Assembly (NCBI GenBank): GCA_964019135.1
Contig: OZ025257.1
Coordinates: 22,614,352 to 22,678,351, forward strand
DNA: 64,000 nt
Direction: 5' to 3'
DNA from: Arenicola marina
Lineage: Eukaryota > Annelida > Polychaeta > Arenicolidae
Shown one piece after another: positions 24,060 through 36,234 of the stretch. The notes under the pieces are model-generated. The model was not told the DNA's origin and ran no database searches. It worked only from the letters and a program-made list of their open reading frames with translations. The first letter of the stretch is position 1. Every line of letters begins with the position of its first letter. Position numbers and translations under genes: made by a program.

Positions 24060-25018
24060 AGTTGTTGTCATGGCTGGATGGAAAGGTTTTTACCTCTGCC
24101 TGGAAGTGCAGATTAGTTTGACCAATAAAGTAATTTAATGAGGCTTGAAAATAGACTTTCCAACTCTTAGCCAAAATATTGCAACAGTTCACTTTCCTTA
24201 TATCAACAAGTTTTGCTGTAGTGTGCATGTAAACTGACATTTTTTCGCTCCTTAGATATTTCAACTGTGGTGACGAAGTTATTATCAACTCTGTGTACAT
24301 TTCAATATGCTGTTACAGCTCCCAGTCAAGCCAATTGCGTCACGTTTGCCACTCATAGCTCTCTTGCAGTATCCATCGCACCATTTTTATTGTGAACAAT
24401 TAAAAGATCATTTCATTGCTGTCTGCAGCCAATGGAATCCTGTCATGAAGAAATATGTATTAACTTATTTATGTCATAAAAAAGAATAAAATTAAAGTAT
24501 AGTTATCAGACCAGTGATTGCTCACATAGCAAAAGATGGTAAAATAATTAATATGCAGATTGCTTGGAATCATATAACATGGATGTCAAGGTAGCTGTCA
24601 CATGAAGATAGCCCTGTAACAGCCTACCAGCTGCAGGGCAGACCGGAGGGCTATGGAGTACCAATCTCAGCCTTTCATCTGAAAGCAGGGGGTCGTGGCA
24701 AAGTTTGAAGGCCCTAAGTGCTACTTGCTAATTCATCAGGCTACAAAGTATCCCCCAAAACAAACCTTTTGCCACTTACCACCATTTTTTTACACTTGCT
24801 CATTCCAGGTCTCCACAAAAATAAAGTTGGTTCCTAATCTCACGGCAACGAGTACTCAGCTACTTGTATGGCTATAGTGACACAATAAGAGCACCATCTG
24901 TAGTGAGTTACCATTCAGTGGAACTAGCCTTGCATTTGAAGAGTCCGGGAATGAGCAATATGTTTTAAAACACTGGTCCGCCCTGTAGCCGTTGGGCTAT
25001 GTATAGGGCTAATCATGA
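24060..25018. other. no gene seen
   Basis: Short open frames at 24,022-24,489 and 24,695-24,877 have no recognisable family. I see no structured repeat. Confidence 0.45.
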
Positions 25019-25019
25019 A

Positions 25020-25259
25020 GACTGTCATTTCTTTGGTCAGTAGTACATTTTTTTGTAATCCGGGCGATTTGTGTCACCTCTCGCTTCGTTTTCCATGCTC
25101 CGCCGCTCGCCGGAAGTAAACAAACTTAGCGTGAGCACTCGCTGCCAGGCAGCGTTTGTTGATGTCTGGCAAATGGCGGAGCATTGAAAACAAAGCGAGA
25201 GATCACACAAATCGCCCGGATTACAAGAAAATACACTACCGACTGAAGAAATGACTGTC
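25020..25259. mobile_element. MITE with long inverted repeats, 240 bp
   Basis: Left arm 25,020-25,107 and right arm 25,171-25,259 are inverted copies of about 87 bp with roughly 10 mismatches (shared: GTAATCCGGGCGATTTGTGT and ATGCTCCGCC). The loop is about 60 bp. Outer ends read GACTGTCATTTCTT. Target duplication not resolved. Confidence 0.82.
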
Positions 25260-25264
25260 CGACG

Positions 25265-26480
25265 AAAGTAATAAAAGCTTCAGGAATCTAATGGAGCAAC
25301 TTGACCGGTAAGCACTGCATATTTAATCTGTTAGGACCTTCAACTTGAGCCACCGGTCCGAGATTTCTAATTTTAGGCCTGGTGAGCGACATGGCTCTCA
25401 CCCTTGCTCCGTTTACGGGCATGGTCAGAGAGGCATGTACCAGGGCTAGGCCAAAACGTCACTCGACTGCATTTGATTTGTGTATTTGACACACCGATGA
25501 GGCGATCGTGCGGCGATGCGAAGGCGGGAAGGCTGGCGGGAGGGCTGGCGGGTTAGCGGGTTTGGTCACTTCGCAAATTTACCTGTTCATTCAAAGTGGA
25601 AATATTTAGGCCTATATTTCTCTTTTCTTGTAATTCTTGTAGTGATTCACTTGCATGACATAAGCTTATAACTGAATAACAGTGTTTGATTTATGCAAAC
25701 AGTGGCATTTTAGGTTCACAACTAGATGACAACAAACTTCAATCCGGAAAGAAACGACCTTGACCTTCGAAGAAACACATTCTCCATCCGATGTGTAGCG
25801 CCACCATGCGGGGCAGCGCTCGTGCTTGGCTGATTCCCTTGTCCGCCGCCATGATTGCTTTGACCAGGGTAGGGTGGTAGTTTATGTTTAGTTTTTGATT
25901 TATCTTTTTATAAGCACTTAAAATGGAACAAACTCCCCACGCCTGACGCGCAAAAGTTTTCACCAGACGTCGGTGAAAATAAACCCCGGATCGTTTGATC
26001 AAGTTGGCGCGCTGAGCCGCTGGGGATGCAGATACATGGAGACACATGTGCATCCAGCATCGAGCCACGTGTCGGGATCGTCTGCACAATCACAAACGGA
26101 GTACAATACTGGGAGACCCACAAGCGCGCTTACATCTGAACTTATATCTGCGTACTCTAAGCCATTTTCCAGGGTAGAGCGTACGGTCGCAGTGTGCCTC
26201 CGCCGATGAATGTATTAAACGACATTGGCCGTCAACGCAAACTATTTTCCTTCCCACAATGCAGCAGGACATCTGTCACGGGCGTATCCAATAAATACTT
26301 AACCATAGTTTGGAAATAGTAGCACGATGCAAATAATGTGAAATGTTGACAAATAAAGGGTAAGTATTGCGCATCGAGACTTATGGATTATCCCCACTTA
26401 CTTCAGAAGAATCGCCGTCCAGAGTTTTATATTATGATGCGGGACTGCTCTCGTTCGCCGGGTTGGTTGGTTGGTTATTC
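25265..26480. other. intergenic, no gene seen
   Basis: Several 60-116-residue open frames overlap here on both strands without any recognisable domain or consistent splice signals. Confidence 0.45.
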
Positions 26481-26484
26481 AGGA

Positions 26485-26755
26485 CGCTTTAACCACTTTT
26501 GGTTATATCGCGTCAATGGGAGAAGGAAGGGAGAGTAGAGCCATGTCCCCGGGGGTAACCCCCTACTCTTTACGAAGAAAGACATGAAGAAGACAGCCCT
26601 GCTGTGGCCATGTCTGTGTGGTCGCTGGATAAACATCCCAAGTCCTTCTTCGCAAAGAGTAGGGGGTAGCCCCGGAGACATGGCTCCACTCTCCCTTGCT
26701 TCTCCCATGGACGCGATATGACCAAAAGTGGTTAAAGCAACCTGAATATATAACC
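26485..26755. repeat. two SINE-body copies in inverted orientation
   Basis: The left half reads GCTTTAACCACTTTTGGT, CGCGTCAATGGGAGAAG, CATGTCCCCGGGGGTAACC and CTACTCTTTACGAAG. The right half is the same sequence reversed (CTTCGCAAAGAGTAGGGGG to ACCAAAAGTGGTTAAAGC). The middle (TGGCCATGTCTGTGTGGTCG) matches the body of the SINE at 12,345-12,592. The whole can fold into one hairpin. Confidence 0.82.
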
Positions 26756-26759
26756 AACT

Positions 26760-27370
26760 AATCTAACTGTACCAGCAAACGTTTTGTGTATATGGCGCTA
26801 CGGCACGCAGCTTTGAAGTCAAGAATGGGTTTATATACCCACACCCCCCGTTCTAAGGCATTATCAACGAACTGTAAACAATGAGTTGATCCCGCAAAAA
26901 TACATTAATGTATACACTGAGGTTAAACCAGGCACATTTGATCACAAAACAGTTTATTGTGTTTCACAACATCTTACTGCAAGCGAGTCATTTACTCGTG
27001 CAGTTTATGAATTCACCAACGACACATGCAATGATGGCCTTACGACATAGAAGTCTCATAGGGATGTTAAATACATATGTATATATACAATATTGGTTCG
27101 ATAGTTCTCGAAGAGACTATGAAATTATTATTGTGTGTCGTATGCACAGCTTGCATTCTTTACATATTGAAGTCACAATCACCCTTTATTCATGACTTTA
27201 TATCTTTATTATTATATATTATACTTTTTTTCTGATGATAGTGTTCAAATACCTATACATTTATTTTAAGAAGTTCAAAGCGAGGCACAATGATTAACGA
27301 AAATGTCAAGTGAAAATAAACCATTGGCATCAGTAGAGAATCAATGACAAATGAGCGATTGGTGTAGGCG
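26760..27370. other. intergenic, no gene seen
   Basis: AT-rich, 3' of the AAMP gene. No gene or repeat structure recognised. Confidence 0.5.
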
Positions 27371-27371
27371 C

Positions 27372-27505
27372 CAAGGTCATCGGTGTAAGCCCGGGAACAT
27401 CGGTGTCACCACGAAAGTCATCGATGTCGAAACAGAGGTCATCGGTGTCAGCACGAAGGTCATCGGTGTCAGCACGAAGGTCATCGGTGTCAGCACCAAA
27501 GCTAT
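27372..27505 (+). repeat. 21-bp minisatellite, about 6 copies
   Basis: Unit CATCGGTGTCAGCACGAAGG plus T, about 100 bp beyond the AAMP stop codon. It keeps frames open on both strands because 21 is a multiple of 3. Confidence 0.9.
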
Positions 27506-27608
27506 CGGCACTTACTCCACCCACACCTTTTATGAGCACCAATACAGCTAATGATATCAACAAACACCCCCCCTCCCCCCTCCCCTCCCCTCCCTTTGTC
27601 AAGCCGAA

Positions 27609-30600
27609 TCATCTGTCCACTGCTTGGAGAGTGAAAACACGTGCAGTGGAGTCCTCCGAGGCAGTTACGACCACTGAGCTGTCTCTGGAGAGGGAAGCAG
27701 AAAATAGCAATGATACTAACACGCAACAGCCATGAGATCACAAAGTGAAATGAGCCAGAAAATTACGTGTTAGTTTCATCATTTGCGAATTTAATGGATT
27801 ACATAATATGATATTCATATTTATACTATATAGAGTCAACCATAGCCAATACCCATTTATTTGACGTGAAATCAGTGTTCACTCAATGAGTGTGGAAGAC
27901 TTGTCTGGAGGTGTATGCACGCTTCTTGCACGTTTACTTCTATGTCGTATACCATCGTTGTCTAGAGGTGTACGCACGCTCCTTGTACGTTACGTTCCAT
28001 GCCCCATACCGTCGTTGTCTGGAGGTGTATGCACGCTCCTGGTATGTTACCTTCCATGCCCTATACCGTCGTTGTCTAGAGGTGTATGCACGCTCCTTGT
28101 ACGTTACCTTCCATGCCCTAAACCGTCGTTGTCTAGAGGTGTATGCACGCTCCGTGTACGTTACCTTCCATGCGCTATACCGTCGTTGCCTAGAGGTGTA
28201 TGCACGCTCCTTGTACGTTACCTTCCATGCCCTATACCATCGTTGTCTAGAGGTGTATGCGCGCTCATTGCACAATACCTTCCCTGTTCTACACCGTCGC
28301 TGTGTGGAGGTATATGCACGCTCCTTGTATGTTCATTTGCATGTCATTAAACAGTTTACTGCTTAGAAAGGTATTTCATCATCATACCATAGCTAGTCAC
28401 ACATGTCCAATACATCGCGCTACATTATATTCGCGACACTGTAACATCAATGCTTGCGACACTACGGGCGTCGCTAGATCGCTGCTCACACCCACCTGGC
28501 CACGTCCATGTCCAAGATACCGCTGTCATGCCCGTACCACATCGCTTCCCTGGAGCCCGTGCGGGAATCCCACATGTTGACCACGCCATCTAGCGTGCAA
28601 GTGTATACCAGGGGGGCGTGGTGGTCCCACGACAGACGCACGATACCAGCCTGCAGAGACAAAGCACCAGTTGCTATAATACGTTGATTTCCCTTAGTAT
28701 ATGGCTGAAGAATGGTACTTAATATAGCGATGTCCTACTATTTACTGGTCAAACATTTCTGTTTTGTTTCGAAACGCTTCAAACCCTCGTGCGCAAATAA
28801 TTTGCCCCACGTCCCCTTGTTGCTATGTAAACTAAGCATACGTGAAGCTTTGCCAAAATGGCTTGCTTCGCGCACTCTTATTGTTATGTAAACTAAACAA
28901 ACGTGAAGATTAAACAAAGAAGTAGACAACTTTATCCTTACCTCGTGCTGACATTTCTGCCTAGAGACTTGTGTCGGTACATCCCATATGTTGAGGGTGC
29001 CTTCCAATGTACCAGTGGCTAAGTGGGGTTGACTGCAAAACCGAAGCATCCTATATTTATCTCATACTCTGACACAGAGCAGTAATCATGTCAGTAGTGG
29101 GACGCTTTAATAGAGCTAGATCAGTTAGACAGTTATCTTTTTCAAAACACTATTGCAACATAACGACGAGAAGATACAGACTGACGGAGACATGGTCATT
29201 CGATGGCTGCAAAATCGGTCATAAGTCGCCTGTGCGAAAAAGTCTCATGACCCTAAACAAGTGTGCCGTGATGAGGGCGAGTTAATTGTGTGGTTTTCGA
29301 CCTCATCACTACGATCGCTCAAAGGTCAAGCATATATCATAGGGACATATTCTTTTCTTTGTGGGTGAAAATAGGGATGTGGTCGAAAACTACATAATTA
29401 CCGAGGGATAGAATAATGCAGAGACCACGCTTTTACTAAAACACTCACACTCTAGAAAAACCAACTGCTTCGACGGAGTTCTCCTGCGTCTCGGTAGATG
29501 GCGCCCCACACGAAAGCGTGGCTACGACCTGAAGTAAAGTCCGGTTATATTAGGATACCACACATCTAGTAACCAATAAGAATCAAGTTGGTGAATAGCA
29601 AAATGCAAACTCGATCAAAGCGATGATAAGGTCAGTCCTAGTAACACGTGGTTCAATAAAATACAGACGTTTGTAACTCGTCAGTGCTGAGGATAGGCAG
29701 TCCCTCACCCAGACATACACACACATGAATAGAATTTCTACTTTCAATTGGTACAATATTTTGTACAACTTGAGCTGTGGGAGTTGAACTGTCTATATAT
29801 CGACCAATCATGGTGGTCTTACCTTATTTCCTGCTGTACTAAATATTTTGGCGGTGACGTCAGTGGAGCCCGTGGCGACCATGTTGTTGTCATGGTGACA
29901 ATCCATACACGTGATGGAGCTCTGATGGCCGGTTTTGCCTGCGAGACAGATGGCAAGGTCAATGAAGGTCATGGTTCTGCATAAACAGAGGCATACGCCG
30001 TAAGATGGTCAAAATCGTCTCGTCGTGCGACACTACTATAATAGAAACGGTGAATTAACGTTATTTAAACGGCAAATATCATTAAAATAGTACCGGTAGC
30101 TAACAAAAATACAATTATCATCCCATGCAGAGCATAACCGTTTAACATCAGAAATCTGTGACATCATTACGATAGTTGATGGTCACAGAAATGAGAAGAT
30201 AATTAAGTTACCTATAACAACAATTGTTTATATGATTATTCGTAGGATCACCGATTAGGATCTAGGATTTTTCTTGAAATAACCTGACGACGGACCATAA
30301 TTTGCAAAGAAAATTGTTGCCGATGAGCGTACCGACTGAGATACGCGCGCTTCATAGTGACCATTAGAAAGCGTCCTGCATCTTAACTCACGAGACCCAT
30401 TTCCCACCATTTTGCATACGACAGCACCTAAGATGGCGCCCACTGTAAACTGTACCTGCATAAGTCTGTACAGGTGTCGTGGCCTTCAGATCCCAGAGGC
30501 GCACGCTGCCGTCCGCGTACCCCACACACGCTCGCTTGCCTGCAACACACACACAATGATACATTTAGCATTAACAAGCGGGTTTATTCAGGGTAGGTTT

Positions 30601-33600
30601 CTCAGCAGTATTTCAACTATTCCAAGGTTGTGCGTTATTAATGTTCACATAGTTTGCCCAACACAATTCCAAAGAGTTGTCGTACCGGTATGTTAACTTC
30701 TAGAAAAGGACAACTACCTTTCAGTGATTACCATGGAGATAAAACGCTACTAATGAAGAAATACAAATAATTTAATTTAAACTGAGTGTAAGTGATACAA
30801 TTTGATACAAGAAACACCATTACGACGTGCTTTCACTTGATCGCCAGCCGAGCCAAAAAAATCGAGATACGGTGTAAACTGAGGTCCCGAAATGTCAACG
30901 GCCGACCCCGCATTTTCTAGAATAAAGCTCTAAAATAACCCCTGCCCCAGTACACGACTCGCCAAGGCTTGCCCTCTGACATCAGTCTCCCTACCTCCTT
31001 CCCCCGCCCCCTTATCCACTCCCGCCGTCCCAGCTTACCGTCTGGCATGACCTTGCCCACGCTACAGGCGCAGCCACAGCTCTGGAAGGTCTTGCAGTCT
31101 CCGGCGGGCACCTTCCACATCCAGACACTGCCATCTGTTGTGCCCGCCAGCAGCACTGGGGCCGCCTGGTGCCACTCCAGCCACTGTGAACAATATCAAC
31201 ATAACGCCGTTAAAGTCACCCACCATGCGGGGGTTACCAGCCACTGGTAACAACATCGACACACCGCCGTTAAAGTCACCCACCATGCGGATGTTACCAG
31301 CCACTGGTAACAATATCGACACACCGCCGTTAAAGTCACCCACCATGCGGGGGTTACCAGCCACTGGTAACAACATCGACACACCGCCGTTAAAGTCACC
31401 CACCATGCGGGGGTTACCAGCCACTGGTAACAACATCGACACACCGCCGTTAAAGTCACCCACCATGCGGGGGTTACCAGCCACTGGTAACAACATCGAC
31501 ACACCGCCGTTAAAGTCACCCACCATGCGGATGTTACCAGCCACTGGTAACAACATCGACACACCGCCGTTAAAGTCACCCACCATGCGGGGGTTACCAG
31601 CCACTGGTAACAACATCGCCACACCGCCGTTAAAGTCACCCACCATGCGGGGGTTACCAGCCACTGGTAACAACATCGACACACCGCCGTTAAAGTCACC
31701 CACCATGCGGGGGTTACCAGCCACTGGTAACAACATCGACACACCGCCGTTAAAGTCACCCACCATGCGGGGGTTACCAGCCACTGGTAACAACATCGAC
31801 ACACCGCTGTTAAAGTCACCCACCATGCTGGGGTTACCAGCCACTGGTAACAACATCGACACACCGCCGTTAAAGTCACCCACCATGCGGGGGTTACCAG
31901 CCACTGGTAACAACATCGACACACCGCCGTTAAAGTCACCCACCATGCGGGGGTTACCAGCCACTGGTAACAACATCGACACACCGCCGTTAAAGTCACC
32001 CACCATGCGGATGTTACCAGCCACTGGTAACAACATCGACACACCGCCGTTAAAGTCACCCACCATGCGGGGGTTACCAGCCACTGGTAACAACATCGCC
32101 ACACCGCCGTTAAAGTCACCCACCATGCGGGGGTTACCAGCCACTGGTAACAACATCGACACACCGCCGTTAAAGTCACCCACCATGCGGGGGTTACCAG
32201 CCACTGGTAACAACATCGACACACCGCCGTTAAAGTCACCCACCATGCGGGGGTTACCAGCCACTGGTAACAACATCGACACACCGCTGTTAAAGTCACC
32301 CACCATGCTGGGGTTACCAGCCACTGGTAACAACATCGACACACCGCCGTTAAAGTCACCCACCATGCGGGGGTTACCAGCCACTGGTAACAACATCGAC
32401 ACACCGCCGTTAAAGTCACCCACCATGCGGGGGTTACCAGCCACTGGTAACAACATCGACACACCGCCGTTAAAGTCACCCACCATGCGGGGGTTACCAG
32501 CCACTGGTAACAACATCGACACACCGCCGTTAAAGTCACCCACCATGCGGGTGTTACAGGTCAGTCCCCCCCCCCCCCGCCCCCCACCCTGCTATCCGCC
32601 GGTCGTGAGCTCATGTAGCGGAAGATTGAGGGATCAAAGGTAAGATGCTAAAATCTCACGATTCTAGTAACTATTCAGTTGAAGTTTGGTGGGTAGGTTG
32701 GTTTGTAGCTCATATCGCGACAATGAGAAAGGTCAAATCAGAGAGAAGATGCATTTCCGGAACTGACCGCCTACTCTTTGCGAAGAAAGAATCATTATCC
32801 TGCACTAACATCTGTACAGGTGGGATTTGAACAACGCACCGGCCGCCTGGGCTAACCTAGTAGAGTACACTTGACAATAGCCGAACGCGTTACCAGAACT
32901 ACTAGCCACCCCTATTCAGTTGGTAAAAGCATCAATCGATATAGGAGAGCGTGTACCGTTTTGCCTCCGCCGTTCACTACCTACGTTTAAAGATGAGTGG
33001 TAACAATTACGACTCCAGAGAGAACAGCGGCGTACCTCGAGGTCCCCTATCTGGAAGCTCCAGACCTCTTTCTTGGCGGAAAGGCTCCACACTTTGATGT
33101 CGCCGCTCATGTCGCCCGTGGCAACCATGCTGCCGTCATGGCTGAAACCCACGCACGTGACCGAATCCGTGTGGCCTGCAACGACAAGGGAATGGTGATA
33201 TGGCAAATACGACAAGGATATAATGATATGGTAAACACAACAAGGCAATAATGATATGGTAAACACGACAAGGGAATAATGATTTCGTAAACACGACAAG
33301 GAAATAATAATTTGGTAAACACGACAAGGGAATAATGATTTGGTAAACACGACAAGGGAATAATGATTTGGTAAACACGACAAGGGAATATTGATTTGGT
33401 AAACACGGCAAGGAAATAATGATATGGTAAACACGACAAGGCAATTATGATATGGTAAACACGACAAGGGAATAATGATTTCGAAAACACGACAAGGAAA
33501 TAATAATTTGGTAAACACGACAAGGGAATAATGATTTGGTAAACACGACAAGGAAATAATGATTTGGTAAACACGACAAGGGAATGATAACACCGGTAGG

Positions 33601-35165
33601 TAAAAACGACAAGGAAATGATGATATGAACAAACAATATAATGAAAACGACTAGGACAAGGTAACCAAGACGATGGCCATATGAACAACGCAATGACAAG
33701 ATAAACAAGACAATGGCATGGTAACACAGACAATGATATGGTAAACTGGACACTGTTACGGTAAACTGGACAATGCCACGGTAAACTGTACATATATTGT
33801 AATGCGATGACAACGTAAACAGGGTAAACGTCAAAATGACAAAGTAAACACTCGGGAGTAAATAATGTAAACATTACAATGCCAAAGTAAACATGGTAAA
33901 CATCATAATGACAAAGTAAACACTCGGGAGTAAATTGTGTAGACATTACAATGACAAAGTAAACAGTGTAAACATTACAATGACAAAGAAAACAGTGTAA
34001 ACATAGCAAAGAGGGCTACAATGATGACCGAGAATTAACAACAAAATACATAAATACACACATAATGAAGTTAATTTCACTTTAATGTGGTGTAGCAGCA
34101 CATTCGGCCTTTGTAAGCCTGTGTCTCACTCCTTCCCTATACCACCCATGTCTTTGACACCAGTGTGAGGACCAGCATGTAAGGACAGCATATTACCAAG
34201 GTCTGATGAAGTAAGGCTAATTAATGACAGGGCTGCTGGGCTATGACTTACCCAAACATTCCAGCAATGTCTCCCCTGTGTGGACATTCCAGACAAACGC
34301 TTTGTCATCCTCCCCACCGGAGACAGCCATTGAGTGTGAGACAGGGTTCATAGATACACAGAACACAGACCCTAAAAAGCAATATAAAAAACATATGTGT
34401 AACCATGACACAATGGGCATTACGGAGTAACAAAAAGCAAAACTCAATACTATGTACTTGTATTGTGACAAAATAGTTACCAGTGTGTTTGCTGAAGACG
34501 GTTGTGGCATCATCGCTCATAGGTTCTTCAGCCCCCTCAGCCCCTTCCTCCGCTTCTTCATCCAAATCAAGGTCTTCTATCTCATCTGCCACGCCATCTT
34601 TTGTGCAGGAGACATAAATTTGACACTGAAGAAAACAGGTGTTGATGCAAAAACAATATTTACATAATGTTAACACAAATGTGAATCTTCTTCACAAACC
34701 ATATAGTTTCAGACACCCTCTCAATGCCATGAAAAAAAAGGAAAGGGAAAATTTATATATTGGACATTTCAGACATCCAATGGAGATAATTTTTCAGGTA
34801 TACAAAAAAAAATGTTCTGATACTCAGTAAAGTAATAGTTGGGGGGCAGCGGACATCCCAATGTTTTTTTCACTCTCCAAACATTGACAGGAAATGTGGT
34901 ATCAATAATTTAGAGTACCACTACCTATATGGAGCACATTAAGTGCCTTCACATTAAGTGAGTAGCTGTGACATTCATTTTAGACAAGTATCTCTGAAAC
35001 TAGCATAAAACAAGTCTTCCACTATTCCATGGTTCATAACTTGCACAGACCTTCCTGGTCATCATTTACTTCGATGACCTCCAGCATATCCTCTTCATTG
35101 ACGGCCATGACCTGACCACTCTGCTCCTGGTTGGAATGATCCCCTGTTGGGTCCCCTTCCTCCAT
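27609..35165 (-). CDS. AAMP: angio-associated migratory cell protein, AAMP (complete, 11 exons, 412 aa)
   Basis: WD-repeat beta-propeller protein; in vertebrates AAMP is linked to cell migration, and its yeast relative Sqt1 is a ribosomal-protein chaperone. Exons (minus): 35,165-35,051; 34,597-34,481; 34,371-34,252; 33,175-33,036; 31,183-31,039; 30,539-30,456; 29,938-29,823; 29,528-29,449; 29,032-28,942; 28,650-28,496; 27,684-27,609. All phases agree (1,239 nt including stop). The N-terminus is acidic ([31 protein letters not shown]). Then come WD units with AAMP signatures: [98 protein letters not shown] and [10 protein letters not shown] at the end. The start M at 35,165 (ACAATGG) is preferred; an in-frame ATG at 35,174 is possible. 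Exon 2 uses a weak acceptor (CACAAAAG). Human AAMP is 434 aa. Introns hold large minisatellites. Confidence 0.97.
27890..28345 (+). repeat. 57-bp minisatellite, 8 copies, AAMP intron 10
   Basis: Unit of 57 bp, recognisable by GAGGTGTATGCACGCTCCTT and TTACCTTCCATGCCCTATAC. Frames stay open on both strands (154, 158 and 111 aa) because 57 is a multiple of 3. It lies between AAMP exons 10 and 11. Confidence 0.93.
31184..32555 (-). repeat. 60-bp minisatellite spanning the exon 5 splice acceptor of AAMP, about 23 copies
   Basis: Read on minus, each unit contains GATGTTGTTACCAGTGGCTGG. The real junction reads GATATTGTTCACAG/TGGCTGG, so each unit repeats the acceptor region plus the first 7 bp of exon 5. 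Units with ATG for GGG, GCC for GAC and CTG for CCG recur every 480 bp (8 units). The array is 60 bp periodic, so frames of 447-501 aa stay open on both strands. Confidence 0.95.
32690..32860 (+). repeat. diverged SINE-body copy in AAMP intron 4
   Basis: Shares CATATCGCGACAATGAGA, CTACTCTTTGCGAAGAAAG and a TTATCCTGC segment with the SINE at 12,345-12,592 but is more diverged. Confidence 0.6.
33176..33625 (+). repeat. 28-bp minisatellite abutting the AAMP exon 4 acceptor, about 15 copies
   Basis: Unit GGTAAACACGACAAGGGAAT plus AATGATTT. The last copy runs into the splice site: on minus the intron ends ATTCCCTTGTCGTTGCAG, so the unit itself provides the pyrimidine tract of the exon 4 acceptor. 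Long minus-strand frames (up to 300 aa) here are by-products. From about 33,640 to 34,010 more diverged AAACAGTGTAAACAT-type repeats follow. Confidence 0.92.
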
Positions 35166-35229
35166 TGTGTACATATGACCTTCTGGAACACATGGAGGAC
35201 TACATCTCTGACTGCAGATCAATATTTAT

Positions 35230-36230
35230 AACATAAGAGCGTTTTCTTATAACAGAGCCAAATATTGTTCACCTTCTATCTGATAGAGTATTCCACCTAC
35301 AACATCAGTCCTCTGTATCAGATCTGTAATATTTTGCTTGATTTACCATTATAGAAGGTGTAGCATGTAGGCTGACATCCAAAACAAGTATTAGGATGGG
35401 GGATTGCATCGTGGGATGAATCCTTCCTCAAAATGATAATGGAATACCGATAGTGCTCCCCTTCTATTAGCCTTACACAACCATCACAAGCAAGGCTTTA
35501 TGTAATGGTCATGTATGGCTACTATTCAACCAACTACTCCAGGGGGTGGAGAGATCTGTTTGCTCCTTTTTCTACTGTTAGAGAAAATACTTGATTCAGA
35601 TGTGTATTTTCCCTTGATTTATCAGTGGCAAAGTTTTAGGTTCAAAGGGTTTATTGCAATTAGAACAAAGCTTTTGAACTTCATCATTCAAGTAAGTAGA
35701 TGGTATAGTATTCATACAGTAATGGCTTCTTGCTGTGAGCAGGTGAGTTCAATGGCAGGAATCGCATGAAGTGAAACAATTTGGCGTAAAAGTCTTGTTC
35801 AGTACGCGTATGGTTTCATCCAGAAGTCTGTTCATAGGGGTTTAAGTTCAGACAATGGGACGACCGAGTGCACAAGCTGCAGCTTGCAGATGCCATGCGC
35901 TCGCGTATGCTCCAGTCATTACAGCATAGTGGCCCCAGTGTAAATATTTGTTTGTAACATTTGTGGTTAGTGTGCTATTTTAGCGGCCCGTGCAGTATGC
36001 AACGGGGTTGGAAAAGAAAGATAAGTTGCTCTAGCAGATTTTGAGCAAGAAATTTGTGGCTGGTATGTTCGCTCTGCTGAGTACTGGTTCAAGATGTGTG
36101 TGAGGCGTTGAAATTGGCGTCCTACCTGTTCTATTATATAGGGATTAGGTACAAGCTAAGATTACCCCCCCTCGCCGGGCCTCGGTTTCAGGCGCCTTTG
36201 GCCTAATAGTGAAAATAAACCACTAGCGAC
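35230..36230. other. intergenic, 5' side of AAMP, no gene seen
   Basis: Probably contains the AAMP promoter on the minus strand. No element could be assigned with confidence. Confidence 0.45.
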
Positions 36231-36234
36231 CCTA

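Noticed and set aside
31062-32643. Open frames of about 450-500 aa on both strands
   Set aside because: They are produced by a 60-bp repeat (multiple of 3, no stop in several frames) inside an AAMP intron; the same length is open on both strands at once.
32916-34009. 238- and 300-aa [16 protein letters not shown]-type frames on minus
   Set aside because: Read-through of AAMP exon 4 and the 28-bp array; only 33,036-33,175 is coding.
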